DNA of 64,000 bases from positions 44,427,131-44,491,130 of the forward strand of contig OX359247.1 of assembly GCA_947179485.1 (NCBI GenBank), given 5' to 3'. This DNA is from Allacma fusca (taxonomy: Eukaryota; Arthropoda; Collembola; Symphypleona; Sminthuridae). The notes under the pieces are model-generated. The model worked only from the letters and a program-made list of their open reading frames with translations. It was not told the DNA's origin and did not search any database. Positions 44,231-57,900 of the stretch are shown piece by piece. Made by a program: the position numbers and the translations under genes. Positions within the stretch are counted from its first letter, which is position 1, and every line of letters begins with the position of its first letter.

Positions 44231-46946
44231 ATGATGCAGTTTTTAAATAATTTAAACGGGACCCGATTAGGGACAATTTTACAAACCATTTTGTACATTT
44301 CGGGTGTCCCATTATTCCAAGATAATATAACCAGTGATGGCTTTACAAGGAGTGGGGCAACTGTTTTCAGGAATTTGGAAGTGGAGGGACCACATCCGGA
44401 CGGTGTGTGACAAGAAATTATTTAATTATTTATTAGTTTGTATTTCTACAGTAGCCCAGTTCAGTATTTAAATAAGGGGATATTAAATAATATAATGAAG
44501 TGAGTGCAAAAACAACAGGCCAGAAATAACAATAAGCTTGTAGTTTAAAATTATGACCGTCTATTTACAGATCCTTTAAACACGCGGTGCTATGGTGCGT
44601 TGGGGTGCATCACAGTTAAATATCCAGAGCAGAGGGGGTTTCACTTATTTCCGGAACCATTGCATGATATTAGGCCAGAAATTTGTTTATATACTTTTGC
44701 TGCCAAAGATAAGTGTCAACAAGTGGAACCGGATGATTTGGATAGGCTGATAACAGGACCGGGTAGAAATTCTTACTGGTTAACACACGGGTACATTGAG
44801 AATTCCCATCGTCCATGGATTCAGGTTAGACAAAATTTCCCCTCCAATTATTTACTAAAGATTGTCATCAGAGACTTGCTGTGTTCATAATGAGATTCCT
44901 GTACAATTTTAGAGAATGGCATCCGAGTTACTAGACAATGACAACGAAGCCAGTGTCTTTATATTGGATTGGGGGAAGGCAGCTGAACCTCCATATACTC
45001 AAGCTGTAGCAAATATAGAACTGATTGCAGCATACGCGGCTCATCTCATGCTCATGATAGAGGTTGGTTTTGACTAGATTTGGTTGTGCCGGAATTTTTG
45101 TATCTATATTTTTTTTAATAGAAATTTTGGGATGATACTGAAAATCTGGATTTCTAATGTAACAGGATGCAAAGGGCTTGAACGTCAGTAAGATTCATTT
45201 TGTGGGACATTCCCTTGGAGCTCACCTAGGTGGGGCTGTTGGAAGCTGGTTAATTACACATTCTCACGAAAAACTAGCCCGAATTTCTGGTAGCAAATTA
45301 AATACATACAGTTAGCATACAACAATAGTAGCTGGTTATAACTTCCTGGGGCTAAGGATAAACTCACCAAATCTTTGAAATTTTTACAAGGTTTGGACCC
45401 AGCGCAACCATATTTCCAGAACTACCCTCCAGATGCAAGGCTAGACCGTGAAGATGCTGAGCTGGTAAGTAGGTTCCGTAGTTCCTGGTTTACAAAATAA
45501 AATGATTTTTATTTTGTTTTTATGTATATAGCTACATTACTCGAATTCTTTTTTGAATACAGGTAGATGTGATTCACACAGATGCTAAACCACTTCTTCA
45601 TGGCGGCTCAATAACTGGGCTAGGAACAATTGAACCCAGTGGACACGTAGATTTTTATCCTAATAATGGTAAAGATCAGCCTGGCTGCAAAGATGGGGTT
45701 TACCAATCCATTCTCCAGGAAGACGGGTCACTTATTTCTGGTAAGGCAATTGTGATGGTAGTAATTGTCAAAACTCAATTACTGACGCTTTGAGTTACTC
45801 AGAATTTCATGTATGTAAATTGTAAGCCTGTAAATAGTAATAATTCTTACAAATTGTTTCTGTAGGCTTGAAACGCTTTATCGGCTGTGATCATATCCGT
45901 GCCTACGAGTACTTCACAGAATCCATTCGGAGTCCTTGCAGCTTCATGAGTTTCGCTTGTTCCTCTTATGATGATTTTATCTCTTCGTCATGCAATTTGT
46001 CTTGCAGTTCGAACAACGACAGGTTAGACAATTGGTGTTAAATGACTACTTTATGGATTAATGGTTGAAGGATTGCAAATGACAATTTTGTTGAATAATT
46101 TAACCACACAGTTGTAACTTTATGGGCTTCCATTCAAAGAAACCTGAGGGATCAGAGCATCCCATTCAAACATGGCATGACGGTTTGAACAACACCAAAA
46201 CTGCTGATGGTTCAGTTCTATATTATTCTGTTACTGGACCTCGGATACCATATTGTCGTTAGTTTTCATATCTTATGTTTACAAGCTGTTCATATATATA
46301 TATATGTGGTGGCAAAAATAAGGTACAGTGTCAATTATTCAATCGTTTGGAATTTCACAGGTGAGCATTACCTAATCACACTGAAACTAGCGGGCATACC
46401 CAGCATGCGAACATCGTACAACTTTCATATTGTGGTTTTTGGGAACAAACGACTGGTTAGAATTCTTCGGTTGGGTGAACGGTAATTTCTTGAAGATAAC
46501 CACTACTAATTGAACTCATTCACATTTATAAAATTGCTATGAGGAAGTTACAACCGTATCCTAATTTGGTTTATAAATTCTTTAGCAACTTTCGAGGAGG
46601 CTTAACCTACAAATTTGTAATCGGTGGACCACCCTTGGACTTTGAGTTTGACAAGGCCATTCTGAAGCCCGCATCAACAAATCCGATTTGGTGGTTTGTG
46701 AGCCGCATGGCTCAAACTACGCCCGACATTATGTTTTCATCTGTTTCTATCACAAGTCTGGAACGATCTGCTGAGACCATTTTATGCCCCGAAGGAATGC
46801 CTTTTTTGAATCTGTCCGATCGGAATCCTCATGTGCTACTTACTTCAGGGGCTTGTAACATTCCAACAACCCTCCCATTCAATCCTACATACCCAAGTGC
46901 TGCGGAAAATAACTTACCATATATTACCCCATCGCATTTACTCTAG
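44231..46946 (+). CDS. Secreted pancreatic-type triacylglycerol lipase with PLAT-like domain
   Basis: Ten exons in frame (578 residues): 44231-44402, 44571-44824, 44913-45062, 45166-45289, 45391-45464, 45563-45740, 45866-46022, 46112-46257, 46361-46481, 46586-46946. Lipases of this family hydrolyse ester bonds in neutral lipids or phospholipids outside the cell. The alpha/beta-hydrolase core starts with RCYGALGC. The nucleophile Ser is in GHSLGAH (about residue 208), Asp in GLDPAQPY (about 236) and His in CDHIRAYEYF (about 327), at the expected spacings. Cys pairs in the CDH region fit the family lid. After PYCR the last two exons give a beta-rich segment (HYLITLKLAGIP...NFHIVVFG) like a PLAT/colipase-binding domain, plus a 45-residue tail. 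The start is the first of two adjacent ATGs; the hydrophobic LGTILQTILYISG may be a weak signal peptide. If intron 8 is retained, a stop follows PYCR at once. Confidence 0.85.
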
Positions 46947-48205
46947 CTTTACCCGTTGTTTAAAATTTGACACAAGCAGCTGTTGTACGTATTTATTTTT
47001 GTAAGTCCCGGATACTCCAGAGATGCAAGTGGTATAGACAGGTTGGTTACCGTGAAGTCTTGGTGAAGCTGACTCCAAGTGTAACTGACTATGAGTTCAA
47101 ATTATTGTTTTTTTTTGTAAGAACCTCGCGTGAAATTTTCAGGTTGTGCATTAAAAACAAGAGAATAATTTATAATTTACTTGTAGCTTTTGTTTAGCAT
47201 TTGATTTTTTAAAAATTGACTAAAAAAATTGCATGTCATTTATGTTCCTTTGCATAACATTTTGAGCCATTATTGGGCTAAACCATACCTTAACATACAT
47301 ACATGCGCACCCTTAAAATTCCTACCTGCTTGTATCCTGAAGACGGATAAAAGTGCGAATCGTGGTCACGCTCTAAATATAATTAATTTGCTTCTAATTA
47401 ACAGTCCTGGTGCCGTGTTTCTCTTTATGAAGCTTTTAAAATTACAGGAATTATTTCAGTTAACTTGACACTGGCTAAACTACTGAAGACACTACGTGAC
47501 TCAGGTTTGTCAATTCCTACTAATCATTAAAATTATCGACGGATTTTGAGTTAGGAAAACAATGTATACAATATTGCTTTTCAAAGTGCGTGTATGAAAG
47601 AGAAACATGGGATTGTTGTATTACATAGTCATGCCTGTTGTATAATTACGCATCGTAGTAAGCACAAAACTCTACTTTAAACGTTTAAACAAAACTATCG
47701 CAGTTGTTCTTATTCATTACAGTAATTATATAGCACTGAGAAAATTATATACAACCTATAAAAATGTTGACTGACTAAATGATAAATTGGCCCCACAAAT
47801 TGGTGGAGGTAAAACGAATTAGTAAATAGTGATCAAGCATTTTAGCCATGGTTTGGCGTTGGAGGAAATAAATTAATTTTACATTTATACCATTCATTAT
47901 GACTGTAATTACCGTCATCCATCCAAACCTGCAATTACATAAATACGACACTTACATGTGTCATGTCATTCAAGCTACAATTAACAGAGTATATTTAATT
48001 AGCTCAATTTCATAATATTATCCGAATTGCTTCCAAATTGTATTCTTCCCTCAAAGGTTTCCTAAATTGAAGCTAACTTACTTTGACAAGGCTTGGTTAC
48101 GTATAATTACCTTGAAGAATCTTCGAACCATTGGTCAAACTTCATTTACTCAGCTGTGAAGAAGTGTTCACTACAATTGGCATTGTTCCAACACGTCTTG
48201 CAACT
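46947..48205. other. Intergenic sequence between lipase and receptor cluster
   Basis: AT-rich, with short frames at 46967-47197 and 47229-47468 that lack any support. No repeats with defined ends. Confidence 0.5.
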
Positions 48206-49598
48206 ATGCTAACTCAAAGAACGTACGATGGTCTGAAAAGATTTTTCAAAATCACAGCCACATTACAGATAATTCCTTACACTTGGGATGCGGAAAAATC
48301 CAAGCTACAATTTACAAAGAGCTACTCCAAGCTTTTCATATGGTACAGCATTGCCATCATCCATCTGGTGAGCTCGATTTTATCCTTGAATTGTTTCCTT
48401 CAAGGCTGTGTCCTCAAGAATAGGAAATTATCTGCAATGGCTATTGACATCTGCCTAGGGACATCTCATTTCAACATTGCTCTGTTCCATTGGAATCTGA
48501 TTTGTAACACAAGAGGCGTACTGAATTTTATCAATAGTTTTATCAATTTTGATCGGGAATGCGCTGGTAAGGGAAAGGAGCTTACGCTAACTACTCCGTT
48601 TATTTTTATTACCAATAAATAATTTACTGTATTTGAGAGGTGCAGTAACTATTTTAAATTGTATTTGGTTGGTTACCATCTGCTAGCACGATTTTCAAAC
48701 GTGATCCCCCAACGGAAAACTGATGGTTGTGATATCTTCATAATTCCGTCCAATTACATGATATTCTCAAATGGGCTTCTATTTATATTCATGTACTTGG
48801 AAAATCCCGACGATCCCCGGTTCCTTCTTTCCTTATTTACACCAGAGAGGAAACCCATCTGGCTGATTTACTTATGGGCTGGAGTAGAATTCTTTATATA
48901 TTGTAGCTGCTCAGCTATATATTATTTCGTATGTTACATTTTACTATCCTACACTAGGAGTACTCATTTCTGGGTCAAATTTCTTTGCGGGTATGTTGGG
49001 CTGTCTTGTATTTTTTCTATTTTCTACATTTTTCAAATTAAGTATTTTTCAGAGCAAAATGTACCTAAATCTACATTGAATCATGTATTTATTCCTTTGC
49101 AGACATCTTGCAAAAGACGAAAATCTGGAGACCGATTCATCAACAACACTTGGAGGGCTGAACCTTGAGCAAGGTTTAAAAATGTATAAAAATTTGAGAA
49201 TTTTGAACCTGATGTTTAATCACAGGTTCGGTCAAATATTTCTCCCTATTTTTATTGGCCTCACTATAAATTGTCACATTATATCAAATTACGTTACAAT
49301 TAAGTGTCATGGTCTGATGCCCTCATTTGTTTACTTAATTTTCCCAATGGTGAGCATTATCTGCGTTGTTACGGAAGTTTTAATCTATCCAATACTTGGA
49401 AGCATTAACGAAGCATCGCAAGACTTTCAACATTTGTGTACAAAAATGTCCTTTGGGAAGTTGGCCAGACGGGAAGCAAAAGCTATGATGACTCTAGGAA
49501 TTCGGGTGAGCTCTGTCTACATCATGAAAAAGACCAGTGTGTTGTTTATTTTAATGGCAGTTATTAATTTTACGGTGAATTCCGTAATTCTAATTTGA
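48206..49598 (+). CDS. Seven-helix chemoreceptor-like protein, subfamily a, copy 1
   Basis: Exons are 48206-48566, 48687-48990 and 49103-49598, giving 386 residues with introns in phases 1 and 2. Start MLTQRTYDGLKRFFKI was chosen because all four paralogues begin MLT(K/Q/V)xT at the same distance from exon 1's end. An upstream in-frame extension reaches 48131 but has no ATG support. Hydrophobic segments: two in exon 1 (SKLFIWYSIAIIHLVSSILS and the AIDICLGT region), two in exon 2 and three in exon 3, the last ending at the C-terminus (VINFTVNSVILI). This layout and length fit insect gustatory/odorant-type receptors, which are ligand-gated channels. The classical gustatory TYhhhhhQF signature is not seen, so the family is inferred. 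A conserved YxMKKT motif precedes the last helix. Confidence 0.75.
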
Positions 49599-50181
49599 TT
49601 GTCACATGTTCTACTTCTATAGAGATTTGCATTCAGTAGCATATGCGAATTTTGTAATAAAACCAAGTAACTAAATTTGCTTCATTAAATAAATTAGTTC
49701 TCAGTCAGACTGATTAATAGTTTCGATTTATTTTGTAGATGTTGGTTCATTGCAGTAGTCAATTATTTACATATTTCACAATTAACGGGATATGTCGGAA
49801 TTTGGTGAGAAAAATTATTCCGAATATTAAATCGGTGTATGGTTTAGTAATCCTTTGGGTTTCTGAAGTCTAGCATTGAAAATGCGTTAATTACCATAGA
49901 AATGACTTTTTCATAATTGTGCATATATTATTGCATTTTAAATACGGTAGATCTATCCTGTGTGGGTCTTGCCGTCAAAAATCACAATTTTTAATGTGAC
50001 TCCTGAACTCAAAATTGCTTATGGATTGTGAAATAGTGAGATGACATAATTGATCATGCATTATGGAGGAGGTCTTTTCGTAATAACCGTGCACCGATTC
50101 ACACGAAAGCTACTGTATATCTTAAAATCCGAAATCTATTCTCGAAATCAGTTCGTACTATATAGCACTTCTACGAGAAAC
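49599..50181. other. Spacer between receptor copies 1 and 2
   Basis: Nothing beyond AT-rich sequence. A frame extends upstream of the receptor start from 50050, but the paralogues do not share it. Confidence 0.5.
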
Positions 50182-51608
50182 ATGCTAACGAAACGAACTC
50201 ACGAAGGTCTCCAGAGGTATTTCAAAATTTCCTGTGCGTTCTACGCATTCCCGTACGAGTGGGATCCGATTAAAGGCGAGTTAAAACTGACGAAGAAATT
50301 CTTGAGAATATTCATCTGGCGTGGACTATTTGTATGGTATTTCTTATTTGTCCTATCAGGAACCAAATGCTTCGTCAAAGGGTATGTACATAAAAATAGG
50401 GAACTCTCTTCAATGGCCTTTGACGTAGTTTTAATCACGGGATACATTAGCTTCTCCTTATTTATGCTCAATTGGATTTTGCACAAAAAGGATATAATGA
50501 ATTTAATAAATGAGGTTTTAAAGATTGACAACCAATATTCACGTAAGTGTTATTATCCTTTTTTTTACAAATGAAAACGCATAATGTCACTATAACTAAT
50601 TTACAATGCCACATTGAAAACTACGCTGGTAATTTCGAAATTGCTTCCAATTCTATGGAGTTTACTCTTAGCCGAAGTAATTTAAAAAATTTCTGTTCCA
50701 GGGATGTTTTCTCGTTACCTTCCAGTTAGAAAAACGGACGGGTGCGATATTATCATACAGATGTTCAACTACCTGATTTTCATTACCGCGTTTTTTCTCC
50801 TTACCATGTTCTTTGAAAATACCAGCAATCCACGCTACATGTTATCGTACATTCCGATTGAAGAGAAACCCATGTGGTTGATCATTGTATGGGCAACTCT
50901 GGAATATTTTACGCTGGCACACTGTTCCATAATTTTATACGTTTTCCTCTATTTATTATTGATTTATACCCGAAGTTCCACCTTCTGGCTAGAGTTTTTG
51001 TGCCGGCAAGGAATCATTAATCATTGCTACATATAACTGCATGAATTTGGAAAAATAAATTATATATAATATTATTTCTTTTAATTTTCAGGTTTTCGAC
51101 CTCAAATGGAACAAGGACCTCAGCAATGGGTGGTGACCAAGATCACAGCAGCTGGCAATCAGTAATTTTTAGTTCATCTGAGAGGCATAAAATATATAAA
51201 TCTTTAAGAGTTTTGAATGTAACCTTTAACCACTGTAACGCTAGTCTAAACTTACCAACATTAATTGGATTCAATTTGTTTGCCCACATAATTGTCAATT
51301 ATATTGCGATTAAGTTCCATGGAAAAATGACTGTTATACCTTACGCACTATTTCCTTTTCTGAGTATCTTCTGGACTGTGGTAGCAGCCTTTATATACCC
51401 TATATTAGGACAGATCAATGAGCTGTCCAAAAGATTCAAGGACATATGCAAACAAAATTCTTATGGAAAATTTGCTCAAAGAGAGGTACAGGCCATGGTA
51501 CCGCTTGCAATTAATGTTCAGTCTATTTATTCAATGAAAAGAACAACGTTTTTGTATGTAATATTGCTAATAGTTAACTTCACAGCCAATTCTATCATTT
51601 TGGTTTGA
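50182..51608 (+). CDS. Seven-helix chemoreceptor-like protein, subfamily b, copy 1
   Basis: Exons are 50182-50542, 50702-51005 and 51092-51608, giving 393 residues. The first two exons are exactly 361 and 304 bases, as in every paralogue here. Start is MLTKRTHEGLQRYFKI. The donor of intron 2 must be GCAAGG (a GC-AG intron) because the homologous gene at 58065 has GTATGG at the same place and the frame joins only there. Subfamily b hallmarks are FYAFPYEWDPI, the FFENTSNPRYMLSYIPIEEKP loop, and FAQREVQAM before the last helix. Seven hydrophobic segments are visible. It is likely a membrane chemosensory channel, with ligand unknown. Confidence 0.75.
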
Positions 51609-52414
51609 ATGTTGAATGGGGACAATTGTAAGTTAGGAACATATATTATTTACCTCCACGATAAAATCTCAGCTGAGGCAATTTGTATTATCCTTTCCTC
51701 AAAGTACTTACTCAACTGCACTAAAAACTAGACAAAACTCTAAAGTGTTTCTACTTTTTACAAAATAATTGAAACCATATTGGCTCAAATCTCAATTTCG
51801 CATTCATTCGCTAAAAATCCCTTCCGTCAAAGTACCACTCAACTACACGAAAATCTAGACAAGACTCAGCGATCGTCTAGAGCGTTTCTACAGTTTATGA
51901 AATAATTGAAACCATATAATTCTTTTGGCTCAAATCTCAATTTAGGGTGCATTCGCTAAACCTTGTGATAATTAAACATGGAGGTGATCAACAGTGGGCA
52001 GAGTAGGGAGGAACATTTTCCTACTTTTGAAATAAACCGAAATTTTTGACAACCTAAATTTTAAATAATTACATACTTTTACACGAATTTACAGGGAAAA
52101 TATCGAATTTGTTTTTGCATTTCCTTATTAATTATACGTAGTCAAAATTTGTATCCTCTGTTTGAATTCAATGAGGCAAATCCATACTAATAAATAAATA
52201 ATAAAATGTACACATGTGTGCTACGGGGCGCATATAAATACACACCTGGTATTACCCTGGTACCTTGCTTGTATTGACATAGAAGTGCGGACATCAAGAG
52301 AGAAATGTTCAGTCGTCGTCAATGGCAAAATACAGATAATACTAGCGTCGCTATTAAACAGATGAATTGTTCAATTTTCTACAAAACTTCTGCAAATTAA
52401 TGCATAATTATAAA
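51609..52414. other. Spacer after receptor copy 2
   Basis: An imperfect direct repeat of about 120 bases is visible: 51720-51830 and 51840-51960 share AACTACACGAAAATCTAGACAA-like text, CGTTTCTAC and AAATAATTGAAACCATAT. No gene. Confidence 0.5.
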
Positions 52415-53185
52415 TAGTGCTGTCCATGGGAACGGAAATTTGGTACCCATACCTGTTCCTGTACCTGTACCCATTTTTTCAGGAACAAAAGCAATGGTCC
52501 TGTTCCTGTTCCCATAAAAATGGGTACCAGTTCAAAGTTCCTGGACCTGTTCCTGCAGGAAAAGGAATGTTCCTCTTCATGTTCCCAAAAGTACTTAAAG
52601 ACTATAGCAGAAAAGTACAACCTACACATTTATGTATGCCCCAGGTAACTCTATTATGCATCGATTTTAAAAAACAAATATCAAATCGAAATTATTAAAA
52701 ATAAATAACATCACTCGCAGCGCAAAGTACAGTAGTAACTGAAATTAGCTAAGACAAGTAGCACTTTCAATATACTTTTGCTGAACTAACAAGGATAAGA
52801 GCACGCTGAAGTTTTCTGAGCTACAATTTTGGGTTTAAGTTCCAGAGAGTTCCATTTTTTCCACGTGTTAAATAATTATCATTTATTATTTTGTTAAATA
52901 ATAACGTGCGAAAGGGTGACTTATTTGACATGTTGCGACTATGTACTTTTAAAATAATATTTTATTTGGGAGGTATGTTTATATTATAAACTTCATGTGA
53001 ATACCAGGTAGGTACACGTTTTGTTCCTGTTCCCAAACCCACTTTTGTTCCCATATTTTGGGAACAATTTCTATGTTCCCAAACGTTCCCAAAGTGTTTT
53101 CGGAACAAAATTTGTGTTCCCGTACGCACCCATTCCTGTTCGTTCCCAAAAACCTGGGTGTCTCCTGTTCCCATGGACAGCACTA
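52415..53185. mobile_element. hAT-type non-autonomous element between receptor genes
   Basis: Ends TAGTGCTGTCCATGGGAAC and GTTCCCATGGACAGCACTA are 19-base perfect inverted repeats. The 8-base duplication ATTATAAA flanks it (52407-52414 and 53186-53193). Both arms are full of GGAACA/TGTTCC words (GTTCCTGT, GGGAACAA), and the centre (52650-52980) is unique AT-rich DNA. Open frames inside the arms are artefacts of these words. Confidence 0.9.
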
Positions 53186-53574
53186 ATTATAAACGTCACA
53201 TTTTGATCAAGTAATTCCATGAATAATTACAATTACCTGGTGGATTCAATTAATCAATTCTTACTATACGAAAACAATTTTTGAAAAAAATATATTCACA
53301 ATTAACATTTGTTGATGTACAGGTCAATTTCGTAATTACTGTATTTTTGTTCGACCAAAAAACTGCAATTATGCTACAATTAATTAGCTCAATCTTCATA
53401 TACAATTTGCGTAGAAACATGTTTACTTATGCATACTGTTTTCAAAAATATAACCGTGAGTGTATTCCAAACTCGAATTTGATCATAGAATCCTAGAACA
53501 AACTCTTATTGTAGTCAAACACAATCTGTAGAAAGAATCAGAAGTGTTACGCTGGCTCCAACTTGTTTTCAACC
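53186..53574. other. Spacer before receptor copy 3
   Basis: Begins with the right target duplication of the hAT element. Otherwise AT-rich; a frame at 53281-53496 has no support. Confidence 0.5.
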
Positions 53575-54932
53575 ATGCTAACAGTAAAAACGTACAACGG
53601 TCTGAAGAGATTTTTCAAAATTGCTGCCACATTGGGAACAACACCGTACAATTGGAACGCAGAGGAATACCAGCTCCAGCTCACAAAGAGTTACTCCAGG
53701 TTTTTCATATGCTATGGCATTTTCATCATCCATTTGGCGAACTCCATTTTATCCTTGAATTGTTTCCTTCAAGGCTGTATCTTCAAAAATAGAAAATTAT
53801 CCGCAATGGCTATTGACATCTGCCTAGGAACCGCATTCTCTGTCTTTGCCTCGTTCCAGTGGAGTCTGATCCTCAATGCTAAAATTGTCATGAATTTTAT
53901 CAACAGCTTTATCAAGTTTGACCGTGAATGTGCTGGTAAGAGAAAATCTAAACCTGCTTCATAAACGTTATCTTATAATTTATTTTTAAACGGTATTTTG
54001 TCATTAAGATTGACGCCGTGAATTTTACTTTCCCCCGTATTTCAGCCCAACAACCCATCATGACCTCAATTCGGAAAACAGACGGTTGTGATGTCTTCAT
54101 AAATACGTTTAATTACATTATATTTACAACAGGAATTTTATTTCTTTTCTTGTATTTTGAAAATCCCGACGATCCGCGCTACCTCCTTTCTTTAATGACT
54201 CAAGAGGAGAAGCCAACCTGGCTAATTTTCTTGTGGGCTGGCGAGGTATACTTTACGTGCTGCAATTGCTCAGTCATACTTTATTTTGTTGTTTATATTT
54301 TATTGGCTTACACAAGGAGTACTATATTCTGGCTAAACTTTCTTTGCCAGTAAGTAAATTATGGGCATTTATTTAAAATATTTATTCCATTCCAATTTTT
54401 TGAACTAATGGAATCGGATCATGTATTTTGATTGTCTTTCAATAGGAATTCCTCTAATGAGACGATTGGCTCAATCCCAACCCCTGATGATACAATGTGG
54501 CAGCAGGGATTGCGTATGTACAGGAATTTGAGAATTCTGAACGTTATTTTTAATCGGAGCGTGGGGGGAATGTTCTTGCCTACTTTTGTAGGATTTAACA
54601 TGAGCTCTCATATAATTGCAAATTACATCGCCATTAAGTGTCATGGTATGATGCCTGGGAGGGTTTACTCTATCTTCCCGTTTTTAAGCATTATGTGGAC
54701 GGTGATAGCATTGTTTGTGTATCCGATACTTGGTAGTATTAATGAAGCTTCCCGACGCTTTAAAGATTTCTGTGCCAAAAAATCCTTTGGGAAATCGGTC
54801 AAACGGGAAACAAAAGCAATGGGGACGCTGGGAATTCGGGTGAGCTCTGTCTACACTATGAAAAAGACCACGGTGTTGTTTATTGTAATGACAGTAATTA
54901 ATTTTACAGTCAATTCAGTTATTCTAGTTTGA
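53575..54932 (+). CDS. Seven-helix chemoreceptor-like protein, subfamily a, copy 2
   Basis: Exons are 53575-53935, 54046-54349 and 54446-54932, giving 383 residues. Introns have GTAAGA...TTCAG and GTAAGT...AATAG ends. Start MLTVKTYNGLKRFFKI is the only ATG that matches the paralogues. It is closest to the gene at 48206: both have SILSLNCFLQGC, KNRKLSAMAIDICLGT, ENPDDPRxLLSL and SSVYxMKKT. Seven hydrophobic segments are visible, with the last at the extreme C-terminus. Function is inferred as chemosensory from topology and tandem arrangement, not from a diagnostic motif. Confidence 0.75.
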
Positions 54933-57900
54933 TTCCCGCATGACCTTTTTTTTATCGAGGTCCCCTGATAGTAATTGGTAAAACGGGCGAATCATTCTAA
55001 CAATTAAAGTGTGCTTCATAGAAATGCAATACTGAAACAAATCATCCACACATGACCGTCACTAATTAGTAGCAAATTATTGTACAATTACTTACATATT
55101 GTTACTTTTTGTGATGAAAAGTTTATTAATATTACTAACCTAATTAATCCTATGATTGTTTGACGTTTTTGATGTTGATAGATATAACTAGTCAACTTGA
55201 TATTCATTAGCCGACTGCACATGATCTTTTCTGACATTCCCGTGTAGAGTTTTATGTAAGCATAAATATGAAATTTTTGTGAATTGCTTAATTTGTGGAG
55301 TGACACATGCAATTGATAAGGCCTTATTCGTTCGAATGGGCTATTTGTAACAAATAATTATTATGTAAGAAGGGCAGCAAGCAACCGGAGATGAAAAACG
55401 ATTTGAAAAATAATTATTGTAATAAATTGGGTCAATTTTAGTTCTTTCAGAGTCAATTAGAACTAAAAGATTATTTAGTTTATATATAATTATAAACATT
55501 ATATATAAGCACTGCGTCTCATAAATAAATAATATTTTGCACCTCCATTGTATGACCTGAGTTTGGCATTACATAAAATTGACTTGCTAGTTATTCAGGA
55601 ATAATAATTACCTCATCAGAACATTCACTTGTGCTCAAAAAAATAATCACATTTTTTAGCTCTGATGCTCATCACATCTACTCTGTACATGGATCAGTAC
55701 TCGGCTCGGATATGGGTATTACTCGGGTAAAAGGGTACGGGTATTAACTCGGCTACAGATTTAGTGTACCTGAAATTGCAGGTATTACCAGGGTACACTT
55801 TGGTCGGTTCAAAGTTTTGGGTACGGATGAGGGTAATAGTAAAGGTACAAGGATTTGAAAATGGGTATGTTTGTAGTACATACTATGTACATAGCTGAAA
55901 TACATGGTTTAAGTGAAACATGTTGTAGTAAGTATAAATAAATAAACACGGGTGAGCAATTATTATAGCAAAATAGAAGAGAGAAGAATTTACCGAAATT
56001 TTATACAAATTTCTACGTAATGGTATTTTGTCACTGAATTCTATAGAAAGTTTATGCGACAGTTCTGTGCATGCTACTTCATTAGTTACGAAGAATATAA
56101 TGTACGAAGTAGAGTTCCGGTGAGTTGGATGATGAGTTATTATGTGTCATTGGTAGCTGATTAGGTTTAGGAGAATGTGTGTATTCGTACAGTACGGATA
56201 TATAATTGATGCGTTATATGTAGATATAGCTACTGAGATGTGGAATTGAATGGAATACGCCGAATAAATAAAGAAGTGAAGTCGAGCCGCCAAAGCCCAA
56301 GAAAAAACTGCAAATCAGTCTATGTACGTGCAAAAATATTTATTCGTGTTTGTACATATGGACTGGGTGCCATAAAACGCTCCGCCCATCATCCGAGTAA
56401 ACAATAAAAAGGGAAACGGTAGAAAATATTTGACTTCCGTACTTTTTAGCAGTTTCTTCAAATTTTTTTTAAATTAGTTCCATGCTCGTAGTTTAAAACC
56501 ATGCAGTGGTCAAGTAAAGACTTTGCTTTAATATTTTGTTTGCAGGTTTAATAGTTTTGCTTTACACAACTTATTTTTGACCGAAAAATTTTATAAATAT
56601 ACCAGAGGGTATTTTAGTTTTGAAATTTCAAGAAAAAACTAATCCTTTAAAAGTATTCTTTTAACAACAATACCGTGACAAATTTTTAGAAGCAAATGTA
56701 GAAAACTGGAAATGTAATATTTATTTACCTCTACTACTTCAATGGGCTGATGAGGGAAATGTTCTACAACTTGTAAATACTTAGTGCATGAGCATATAAA
56801 AGACTTGTTACTATGTACTAATTCAGTTTGCTTTAAACATCTTCACCTAGTCCATTCTACTTTTGATTTTTAATACACGTGTGGGTAATTTTTGATGGAC
56901 CTGCAAATATTTAAGTTAATTTGGTTTCCAATCGAAAACACTTCCAGTTTTTTATACTCGTCAATGCAAGTATGCAATATCAAATACCGTTCCGGCTAGT
57001 CAAAATTACAAACTTAGGTGTCATTCATTACTAGACATATGACGTACTATAGCATTTAAACAGTTATGGATAAAATACCCGGGTACGAGTACGGTGACGA
57101 CATTGAGATACTCGAACACGGATGCAATTTTTCGGGTACCGGTACAAAGCGGGTACAGGTTACATGGTTTCAGATTCCATTGCAGGTACGGGTATGAAAC
57201 GGGTATATCGGTTGAATTTTAAAAGGTAACATTTGCAGTTGGTAGCTTACGATGCTTTTTAAACGGGATCTCCTGTAAAAGTGGTATTTTTAAAAATTAA
57301 TTGAACCATTTACATAGATATATGAACGCAGGTGAAGTAATCTTATTGGTAGAGTGTACATTATGTTAGGCACAGAAAAAGAACACCAAAGTTATTCGTA
57401 CAATTTCTTCGTAATTTCATAGTTCGTCTTAATTGATGACAAACTACAAAATTACGCATACATTATTTGTTAAATTTTTTGATGAGCCGATGGGGCAGAT
57501 TATTTAAAATACGCTTGCCAAATATCAGATATTATACAATTTCGTTTAAAAAATCGAAAAGGGCAGCGTTCACATGAGAATCTTTCCAAAGTGGGTGAAA
57601 ATTAGAACACATGCTATAAGATCTATGTTATTAGTCAACGTGTGTACAAATGAGTAAACTAGAATTAACTCCGAGAGCAGAGTGGGTCTAGTGTTGTCAT
57701 TCTCAGGAAAAGTATTTATTATTATATCATGCCAATAGTTTCTAGCAAAATGCATTCCTCATACTGTCTCCTTCCGGCTAATTCGAGCAATATTTATACG
57801 TTCCGTGTAATTGTTTAATAGAAAAAAAGTACTCAGTTAATGAATCAATTATAATATATATAATATTAAAAGTAAGCTCTTACGGGTAATTTATCTAGCT

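Noticed and set aside
52408..53206. Frames on both strands rich in Phe, Pro and Gly
   Set aside because: They translate the GGAACA/TGTTCC words of the hAT element arms.
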